Shown piece after piece: positions 56,061 to 64,000 of a stretch of 64,000 bases of DNA; position 1 is the first letter of the stretch, and every line of letters begins with the position of its first letter. Under the pieces are notes generated by a model. The model saw only the letters and a list, made by a program, of their open reading frames with translations. It ran no database searches and was not told the DNA's origin. The stretch lies in contig JADQWC010000082.1 in the NCBI GenBank assembly GCA_017979445.1, positions 1-64,000 of the forward strand, given 5' to 3'. The DNA comes from Akebia trifoliata (lineage: Eukaryota; Streptophyta; Magnoliopsida; Ranunculales; Lardizabalaceae). The position numbers and the translations under genes are program-made.

Positions 56061-56699
56061 GATATTTGAATGCATTGTGACTAGCATGCATTATTTAAGC
56101 ATATGCTTTATGTATTTTTGTACCCTTAAGAGGCCCTCATATGTCTAATGTGGATGTCCATTCCCAGCAATAAGAGTCGTTCGCATGGGATTATTATAAT
56201 TGGTACCATGGCATCATGTGAATGTGATCTTTCAATTTTCCATATACTCTATATCTTTTTCTTCTCTTTTTATAGATACAGAAAAAATTTATTAGCAGTT
56301 CAAATGAGGAGAAAAATATTGGAGGTCAAGCAGACTAGCCTAAAGAGGAAAAATGAAAACAAACACTCAATGACTCCATAAGGGAGACCAAGTGAAAACT
56401 CAGTCAAGCTCACACCTAAAGAGAAAATCTTCATAGAAAGGGGGAAAAAAAAAAAAAGGACCTTCAAAATCCTTAATAGCTTTACAAAAAAAAACCCTCA
56501 AATGGAAATGATGACTTGGAATGGGATATTCCTTTCCTTAAAAAACCGAGCTATTCCACTCCTCCCAAATTCCCCAACACATGGTACGACCTATCTGTTT
56601 ATAAACAATGAAACAAGGAAGTTATATAACGAGGAATGTACCAACGTAGATTGAATAGGAGAATGAAATGAAACCAAACCCCATGAGTGAAAGGACATT

Positions 56700-57035
56700 G
56701 AATGCGAGCCCATGATCGTATGAGGAAGCACCATGGGTGTCAATAATGAATGAGAAATGTGGGGTAAAGTCTGATTGCTTTCCACTGGCAGCGTACCAAA
56801 GGTGCATACTTTCAGCGCAGGTAGCTCAACCAAATCTAGATAAGAAATTGACTTTATTGAATTCGATAGCTCCTATAGAGGGCACATCATTGCCCTCATA
56901 GAGAATGTCGGTGGTATTGGGATCAAATCGAGATATTTTGAAGAAAAGTGAGTGAGCAGAAGAAACAAGAAAGAAGAAAAGAAAGAGGACATGGGTGTTT
57001 TTAGATGGGAATGGAGTTGGAAAGCTGTAGGACAT
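56700..57035 (-). pseudogene. Truncated LecRK (5' part of copy 2 paralogue)
   Basis: From the ATG at 57035 it reads PSKNTHVLFLFFFLVSSAHS, FFKISRFDPNTTDILYEGND and AIEFNKVNFLSR, nearly the same as kinase copy 2. A frame change follows, then MHLWYAASGKQSDFTPHFSF and IIDTHGASSYDHGLAF, after which similarity stops near 56700. Lectin domain remainder, transmembrane helix and kinase are gone. Similarity continues upstream to about 57148, where a family B MITE begins, so the 5' flank was copied too. Confidence 0.88.
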
Positions 57036-57144
57036 GATCCTGACTTTTCTTGATGTAGAGAAAGAGAAGGGATGAATGAGTTCGAGAAGTGAAGAGTGTC
57101 ATGAACACACTCAACAGAAATGATCCTTTCTGTGTTTTTCCATG

Positions 57145-57245
57145 TCCATAAAACCATAGATTTTTTTCCTCAAGATACAAGAGAAAAAAAAATTCAATGG
57201 TTCTGTGCACACTCGAGTGCCATGTAGTAAGGAGTCAGGCCACCA
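57145..57245. mobile_element. Family B hairpin, short copy
   Basis: Core AAACCATAGATTTTTTTCCT faces GAAAAAAAAATTCAATGGTTCTG; only remnants of outer arms remain. It sits at the 5' breakpoint of the truncated LecRK copy. Confidence 0.6.
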
Positions 57246-57390
57246 TTTTTCTTTTATATTTATGGGGCAGGATTGTGATCCAACGTGTTTTGTAAACTGG
57301 CGTTAAAAGTTTCGGAATTGGCTGATTTTTGGTGATGTAATATCTATGTATACATAACACATGGGATAAATCATTGGATCTTGATCGTGG

Positions 57391-57427
<37 letters not shown>

Positions 57428-57808
57428 GGGAAATGTTCAGCACCCTAAGTTTTACCACACACTTTAACAAACGTTTTTTGTCTTACATGGGTTAGAAGTT
57501 TTGGAATGGGCTGATTTTTGGTGAGGATGATCTCTATGATTAGAAGATCATCCTCCCCAAAAATCAGCCCATTCCGAAATGTTTAGCCCCATGTTTACAC
57601 GTTGAAAAATCGTGGACCGTCCATTTTTTGTAAATCATTTTTGATGAGGTTAGAAGTTTTGGAATGAGCTGATTTTTGGTGAGGATGATCTCCTCACCAT
57701 AGAGATCATCCTCACCAAAAATCAGCTCATTCCAAAACTTCTAACCCATGTAAGACAAAACACGTTTGGTAAAGTGTGTGGTAAAGCTTAGGGTGCTGAA
57801 CGGGACCC
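57428..57808. mobile_element. Family A MITE, complete double hairpin
   Basis: 381 bp between a (CT)n(TA)n tract and a (TA)n tract. Termini GGGAAATGTTCAGCACCC and GGGTGCTGAACGGGACCC. Two hairpins on TTAGAAGTTTTGGAATGGGC / TGATTTTTGGTGAGGATGAT flank a linker with GTGGACCGTCCATTTTTTG. A small extra fragment (GGCTGATTTTTGGTGATG) lies at 57300-57345. Confidence 0.88.
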
Positions 57809-58271
57809 ATATATATATATATATATATATATATAATGCCCTAACAATAAGTGTGCGTCCATGGCATACTAACATGTGAGCCCACCGTGTGATCACTACT
57901 CTTGTCTTGACTGCAATCGCCAACCTAAGTTTGCTCGGGACTGTATTGTTGAATGAAATGTCTTCCGCTCATGCCCATTTGCACCTTTGAGTCCATGATC
58001 TCATCCAATACAGCCCCAACCAGCCATGAGCCAACACTGAAGAAATAAACTACATTATCTATAGGGTAAAAATAAGGGGCCGAAGCTCATCAGGTTTTCT
58101 TTCTAGGGGGTTTGGAGGGCCTATAAGTTTACTGTTTCCATTTTACATGACCTCAATGAATTTAATATGGTCAAACTTATGGCTTCAGATAATCTCGCAT
58201 CCACATACATAGAAATAGAATACATATTACTTGAATCAAGGACTAAATATCCCCCACAAAATTCAAGTTTG

Positions 58272-61200
58272 CTACTGCAGATGATTGCTATCAGCTTTTT
58301 TCTGGAAGAAGATTGATCCAAGTAGAACAGCAATGCCCATTATTGCAATGGTGAACATTACTAATCTCTGCGATAAGCCAATTGGTGGTTGCCTTCTTTC
58401 AGCATCTTGCTCTCTTTCAGGCGCACTACTGGGTGGTTCACTTCACAGTCCACATATCAAAATCCTTAAGATGTTAAAAAACAAGGTAAGAGAATCTAAA
58501 TTATTTATTTCATGTAAATGATAATGAGTAGTTTAAGATCCTAACATTATACATGAACACCATAAAACGAACCAGATTGCTTCAGTTTGTGAAAGCTTTC
58601 AACTACGTTAAAATACCCCGCTAAGTCAGACAAAACAGAGATCTAATACATATTTGTTGGAAAAATTTGTTACACTGGCCAATACAGAGGATTAAAGTAA
58701 AAAAATGGGGTTTTTCACAATCTCAACAAAAAAAGGAAAGAATTTCCAAAAATTGGGAAAAACTTTGATTTCTTACTTTATCCTAAATGTCAACAATCGT
58801 GCGTGAGTGAATTAGGTGTACAGCTTCAGGTGACAGACAGCTTGATCAGATCAGATTTTCCAGAAAAATAAAAATGCCACACAGGTACTGGCATTGATAT
58901 CAGACTTATCATTGTCGTCATCAAAACCTAATCCCAAAATATCAGGGGTAGACAGACTGTAGGTAGGACTCAAATTACAAACTACTAATTCATTAGCATA
59001 AATAAATTATAACTATCTAATCATAATCTTATTTACAATTTATCATCACCACCACCAAAACCTTATCCCAAAAATTTGGAGACCGCTAAACAAGCATTTT
59101 TCCTCTATTCAATTCTGCGTTCATATTTTTCCAATTTTTTAAAGGATGTTTGTATTTGACTTGTACCCAAATTTGAAGCGGATATCCAAGTCAGATGTAT
59201 ATGCCTCTGCAGTCATATTCACTCTTCTTATGTCAATCCATGTCCTTTTGTTTCTTCCTCTTGTTCTTTTAGAACCTCTAACTTGCATGTTCGTTCTAAT
59301 TGGGGATGTAATCAGTGTTTGTTATTCATGATCAAACCATCTCAATCGACTTTCTATTAGTTTATTGCATATTGTGGCTACTACTACATTTTCACAAGTG
59401 CCTCCATCTCTAATTTATCTTTCTTTCCACTCATTTATCTCAGGATCCTCGTCTATGCTACACATATATTGTGTTGACTCCCTCGCTAACCTTATCAATT
59501 AAGGGTCCCGTTCAACAACAAATATTTTGGCAAAACATTTTTCAAAACATGGGTTAGAGGTTTTGGAATGGGCTGATTTTTGGTGAGGATGATCTCTACG
59601 GTGAGGAGATCATCCTCACCAAAAATCAGCCCATTCCAAAACTTCTAGCCCCAGTTTTCATGTTGAAAAATCGTGGACCGTCCATTTTTTGTAAACCATT
59701 TTTGATGAGGTTAGAAGTTTTTGAATGGGCTGATTTTTGGTGATGATAATCTCCTCACCGTAGATATCATCCTCACCAAAAATCAGCCCATTTCAAAACC
59801 TCTAACCCATGTTTTGAAAAATGTTTTGCCAAAATGTTTGTTGCTGAACATTTCCCATCAATTAATACTACATCCTAAGCAAACAATATACATAAAGGGA
59901 CCATTTGTTTGCCAATGAATTTTGAGTTGTTCCATGCAAGATTTAAAATGTCACATCGATTGAATTTTGAGTTGTTGCCATACTATGTGTGCTCTTTAGT
60001 TTCCTCCAGCCTCCTAGTTCTTAAGTTGCCCGTATGGTCTTCATATAATAATATTTTCATACACCAATTCATTAAAATTTTGGTGAAGCAGCCACATATT
60101 CTCTAAAAAAAAATGTAGATCTATCAATCTTCAATCCAGCTCAAGATATAATAAAAAGTAATCCGATGTTGGATTAGGAATATTAAACTAGATGGCCGAG
60201 CTAAAATGCTCCTCCCACAAGTGGCCTATTAGGAATCTATCCAACCAAGATACAATACGATAAGATTTTCCCATCCATTGGACCAGGTATAGATCTCCCT
60301 CCCCCCCCCCCACAGGCAAAGGAATGTCCATCAACATATTATGATTGATGAATTTCCCCAATCTTTTCATTTTCCTAGTTACCCTTGAGACTACTTTCCT
60401 TCCAAAAGAGCATCGTATGACAGTGAAGCCACCCCCAAGACACCATTGATGATCCCAATACATGCCCACATCATCAAGTTCCCCCCAAAAATAGATTAAG
60501 TTCACCTTAAAAAAAAATTGACATCAAGAAAGCACCTTCCACTTCAACAAAAAAGGGCTTGTTTCAGGTTGAGTAGGCAACCATATGGAGAACAAATTGG
60601 TAATTCCCTTCTATGATATCTTGCAAGACTTCTCCAAGAGCAGTCTCATATTGAGAAGGTTTCAGGTAAGTTTGTTCCTCCCAGAGTGGAGGTTTTCTCT
60701 TAGACTCTAGTATTGGATGATATTTTGGGAGAACTTTATTCGTTAAATATTTGTGATTTGCAAGAGAATGCGGCTTCCATTTTTCTTAATATTAGTTGCT
60801 TCTTTCCTTGAGATAGTGGGGTCTGTTTTTAGTTGTTCCAGTGGCATGTTCACCACGGAGGTAAGATCCATCCATTTTATCTTTGCTAAGGACTTTGGGA
60901 AGAGTGGCATAGAAGGATCTTAGACAATAGAAGCCAACCAAAGCTAGAAGTGGGAAATGTCACCAGGAGATTATTGATTGGTAGTATGACCAGATAGAAG
61001 GACAAATAACATTACCCAAATGGTGGAGAATAGTTGGTAGAGCTGATGATCATATGAAGGTTAGAACAAATTCAATAATGAAGGAAGCGTTATTTGATCT
61101 CCTCATCTAGTTGACATTGGGCTTGTGCTTCCAAATGATTGTGGCGAATTGATTAGGGTGTTAACCAAGAGGAGTGGTGAACTCTAATGAAGATGGGGTT

Positions 61201-62228
61201 AAAATATTGCTTCAAGACTTTACTATCTAAAGATTTATTTTGTAGACCTATCGAGGTGGAAAGAGGCTCTAATTAATTTTGACTAGGGAAGGGTTAAAGG
61301 ATTGTCCCTGGAGACTGGCTCGTGTCATCGACCGTGTCAAAAATTAGTTTGAGGTTTGATTATTCTCACATACACTGAAGGGTGATGCAGCTACTGACTC
61401 CTCAGGTAAAGTAGTTGTAGATAGAAACTTTTTGTATATGGGGATTGCTTCCCTTATATTTTAATACAGCATTACAATATTATTAGAAAAGAGCTATGGT
61501 CACACATGTACATATATACCATCATAAATTTATTAAATTCAATGATTAGCAGATCTTCAGTGTACTTTGTGATGCATAAGTTTCAATCAAGAATTTATAA
61601 TCATTAGTCCTAATGGATCGCTACATATCAAGCCAGCAAACCAGGAAATCATGAATGCAACAGAAACTTATGATATTGTAATTATATCAGAGCAATTGGA
61701 CCAACATAAGCTCTAACCATATGCCCCTTTAAATTACTATAGGTAGACACATAAAGATTATACCAAGAAATAGAAAGTAAACACATATAGAAACATACTT
61801 GAAAGGGACTCCCATCAGAAGTTTAAAGAACGAGAAATTAATACGAGTTTCAAAATTAAACATGAAGAAATTGTTGTTTGTCTACCTGGAAGGTCCTGCA
61901 GTACTATCTGATCTACCATTAAACCTGGTTTCATGATCCTTTTGTTCACGGAGTCTAATATATCTGCTACACAAATGACAATATTCTGTCCGGTTCCTGC
62001 AAACCTCATTGATATTAGAAAGCAACACAAATTACACCAGCAAATGGTACCAAAATACCCTAGCCTAGATACTATTAGCAGTTCAATTCAGAATCACCAA
62101 CAATTATTACCTGATGCTTGAAGAGATTAACTGCAGGTAATGGAAACTCGCAATATTCAAATGTGACAATCCTTTGGGGGCAGTTTTTGCCTTTGTGGAG
62201 AGCTAAAATTTCTTGCTGAACTGTCTCA
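58272..62228 (-). CDS. TRAF-type zinc-finger protein, 3' exons (partial)
   Basis: Three exons in coding order: 62228-62111 (ETVQQEILALHKGKNCPQRI, VTFEYCEFPLPAVNLFKHQ), 62004-61886 (VCRNRTEYCHLCSRYIRLRE, QKDHETRFNGRSDSTAGPS) and 58440-58272 (EPPSSAPEREQDAERRQPPI, then VMFTIAIMGIAVLLGSIFFQ and stop TAG). Phases join (1, 0, 2). The Cys/His spacing is that of TRAFD1/FLN29-like TRAF-type zinc fingers; plant members such as Arabidopsis At1g09920 (from memory) end in the same hydrophobic segment, a probable tail anchor. The family's role is poorly known. The glutamate usually before VC appears lost at the exon 62004 acceptor. Exons for the first ~60 codons were not found up to 64000 and may lie outside. 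The 3.4-kb intron holds a family A MITE and a LINE fragment. Confidence 0.85.
58900..59150 (+). repeat. CTTATCCCAAAA-type dispersed repeat
   Basis: CATCAAAACCTAATCCCAAA near 58919 followed by GGGGTAGACAGAC, and CACCAAAACCTTATCCCAAA near 59053, are diverged copies of the repeat at 39.4-39.7 kb. They lie in the TRAF-type gene intron. Confidence 0.45.
59503..59856. mobile_element. Family A MITE with perfect 9-bp target duplication (reference copy)
   Basis: 354 bp flanked by ATCAATTAA at 59494-59502 and again at 59857-59865. Outer arms 59503-59551 and 59809-59856 start GGGTCCCGTTCAACAACAAA and end TTTGTTGCTGAACATTTCCC. Hairpin 1 is 59552-59651, the linker 59652-59708 (GTGGACCGTCCATTTTTTG) and hairpin 2 is 59709-59808. 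Each hairpin pairs GGAATGGGCTGATTTTTGG with its complement. The 9-bp duplication points to Mutator-type transposition. Confidence 0.92.
60188..60505 (-). mobile_element. LINE endonuclease-domain fragment
   Basis: A 105-codon open stretch reads FWGELDDVGMYWDHQWCLGG, GFTVIRCSFGRKVVSRVTRK, INHNMLMDIPLPVGG and SWLDRFLIGHLWEEHFSSAI. This matches the central and C-terminal part of the apurinic-type endonuclease of plant L1 LINEs (normally WCIGGDFNVVR, LDRFL). The catalytic D of GGDFN is G here (GGGFT). A poly-C run at 60300-60311 lies within it. Same strand as the TRAF-type host gene. Confidence 0.85.
60506..61885. other. Remainder of TRAF-type gene intron
   Basis: No recognisable domain. It may include more LINE or other retroelement debris (RWKEALINFD-like residues near 61260 on the plus strand are suggestive only). 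Confidence 0.3.
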
Positions 62229-63878
62229 CTGCATAGTGAGCGACAACCTGATCTCATACATACTCAATCCTCAATTCACCATCATATTTACAATTATACA
62301 AAATTCTATAACATCATTATCAAAACCATATACACATTATTACATGTCCACCTGGAAAAGTAGGTCTCTTACTATGGAATCCCACAGTTCTTGTGGTACG
62401 CAGTGACATAGACCTTTATATATTCTTTTCAAAAAATTGTTCTTCACAATGCAATTCCAGAATGAATACAGACTAACCAATGAAAAATATTTACATCAAG
62501 TAGATATGCAAGAATTCTCAATAAATTCAGTTTACTACAATTTGCTTTCTCCCAATAAATTCAAGTTGGGTACATGTAACTCAACTAATATCAATGCCTA
62601 TAGGTATAATAGTTAACCTTAAATATAAAGGTTTGGCTTTAAATTGTGTTAGGCTTACCTAACACTGATTACCGATAGTTTTTAACAAATTGGGTTCCTA
62701 ACACAAATGTTATTAGAATGGGCAACTTGTTGAAAGGGCTGCCTTGGGATCCAAAAAAGAGGGTATAAAAAAAAAGTGAATCACTAGAGACATGTATCAT
62801 TCCATTCTAAATCCAAAGGTCTATTAAATATACTTCAATAAGCTTATGGGCTCATGGTTGTCCAACCCAATTTGTTGTCTGGCCTCGACACTCACCGGGA
62901 CTGAGTTGATTCATCTGAGTCATGTAATCTCGTACGAGTCAAATCCTTTAAAATCGGGTTTTTACAATCTTATCTGAGATTCTTAAGATACTAGGTGAGT
63001 GATATTGGAACTTGGATGAGTGAATGTGATGGGAAATTCAAAATGATTTTCTCACTAGATTGAAACGTATGAGTTTCAAAAACATAAATGGGCTTGTTCT
63101 ATCTCATATTTTGTTAGCATTGATTTTCTTACATGATAACCTATGATGAGCGTAAAAAAACACACTGATCAAAACTTGGTAGTACTTGGATTGTAGTTGT
63201 TTGTTGTGTTTTACCTGTATTGAAATGGGATATAATCAGAAATGTGTTAGTGTGGTTACTATACTGGTACCTTGCACTTTTGATATTTTTGAACTTGTGA
63301 AAAATGATTTACAAGTATAACTATTATGGACTCTTAATCATTATTAACTCAGATGGTTGCAACTCTCAAAGTGGTACGGGATGGTTGGACAATTACATCA
63401 AAATCTTGTAATTTGATCTCTCTTAGAGTTGAGGGAAAATTGGTTTTAGGTGATTATCCTATATATTGACTAATCGTTATAACCTATTCTCCCTCATTCC
63501 TTGCTCCATCAACCCTATTGAAGCACTTTTTTCCCTTGCTTCATATCACATTTATTTTTATTTTCACGACACACTTGAACCTGGTATGCTGAACTTCATT
63601 TGGTTTCTTCTTTGTTCCCCATTTATTTATTATGTATAGTTTAGTTCTTGTAATTAAGAGATCCAAATAAGATAGGGTTTGATAACTACTATATGAATTC
63701 ACTTTTACATGCACAATATGGAAAGTTTTGTGCATGGATAAGGAGAGGATAATTAGTAGCAAAAATTTGAAATGAAGAATGATTTTATTTTATTTTGTTT
63801 AGCAGGGTGGGTAGAAAAATCCAGGATTTTCATATTTCAAAAAACACAACAAACGCGTCGTTATTGAATACCTAGAAG
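62229..63878. other. No recognised exon
   Basis: The missing upstream exons of the TRAF-type gene should be on the minus strand here or beyond the window, but I found no Cys/His-rich exon. The rest is AT-rich with no clear element. Confidence 0.35.
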
Positions 63879-64000
63879 ATGTCTTCGAAGCCCGTACCCC
63901 CAAGTAAGACGTGGATGACTGCGCCAAGGCTTTCTATTGAATATTTGGAAGGAATCAATTCATTTTTTGATTTCATAAAAGCTAATAAACATAAATTAGG
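63879..64000 (+). CDS. CACTA transposase-associated domain, N-terminal start (runs off window)
   Basis: From ATG 63879 it reads MSSKPVPPSKTWMTAPRLSI then EYLEGINSFFDFIKANKHKL to the edge, open throughout. The pattern K/R-x-W-M, P-R-L-S, E-Y-x-x-G-I/V-x-x-F-x-x-F matches the start of the plant transposase-associated domain that precedes CACTA (En/Spm) transposases, which are typically read from such an N-terminus. Only 40 codons are visible, so whether the gene is intact is unknown. Confidence 0.6.
   Translation, partial: MSSKPVPPSKTWMTAPRLSIEYLEGINSFFDFIKANKHKL

Noticed and set aside
61100..61330. Possible LINE or gag coding near RWKEALINFD
   Set aside because: Short, interrupted and without a diagnostic motif; left as undefined intron sequence.
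62340..62440. Candidate upstream exon of the TRAF-type gene
   Set aside because: A donor-like CCAG|GTGGAC exists on the minus strand, but the translation lacks the Cys/His pattern and stops early.

Overview
This window is nuclear DNA of a flowering plant, most likely a eudicot; I do not assign a species. The evidence is AT-rich sequence, GT-AG introns, plant-specific gene families (L-type lectin receptor kinases, a class III cinnamyl-alcohol/mannitol dehydrogenase, a PPR protein, a FAR1/MULE transposase), a plastid-type tRNA pseudogene and very many small transposable elements.

Layout. 0.8-2.3 kb: decayed FAR1/MULE transposase (-). 4.7-7.5 kb: CACTA transposon ends, a broken CAD fragment (+) and a copia remnant. 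9.8-14.4 kb: intact six-exon FSH1-type serine hydrolase (+, 235 codons). 15.5-19.1 kb: intact five-exon CAD-like dehydrogenase (-, 373 codons). 23.3-27.8 kb: intact three-exon TFIIA gamma subunit (-, 106 codons), whose 4-kb second intron is full of retroelement debris. 31-32 kb: DEAD-box helicase pseudogene (+). 37.7-38.1 kb: plastid trnN-like pseudogene beside a CACTA end. 38.7-39.0 kb: EF-1alpha pseudogene (-). 40.3-41.3 kb: PPR pseudogene (-). 48.2-50.3 kb (+) and 51.4-53.4 kb (-): two intronless lectin receptor kinases arranged tail to tail. 55.5-57.1 kb: truncated second copies of a TRAF-type zinc-finger gene end and of the second kinase. 58.3-62.2 kb: three 3' exons of the TRAF-type zinc-finger gene (-), whose 5' exons were not found. 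63.9 kb to the edge: start of a CACTA transposase-associated domain (+).

The most striking content is non-coding. Family A is a MuDR-like MITE made of two ~100-bp hairpins inside an outer inverted repeat. One copy has a perfect 9-bp target duplication, and most others sit in (TA)n tracts, including a head-to-tail array at 44.5-45.5 kb. Family B has at least 12 copies sharing one hairpin core while their outer arms differ. hAT MITEs with 8-bp target duplications, tRNA-type SINEs, a TRIM-like LTR element, LINE pieces and CACTA ends fill most of the rest.

The genes do not form a pathway. The hydrolase and the TFIIA gamma gene may be a conserved neighbourhood, because from memory their Arabidopsis homologues lie close together on chromosome 4. 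The kinase/TRAF block looks like a local tandem duplication that then decayed. All gene models are read by eye from splice sites and protein similarity remembered from these families; no search was run.
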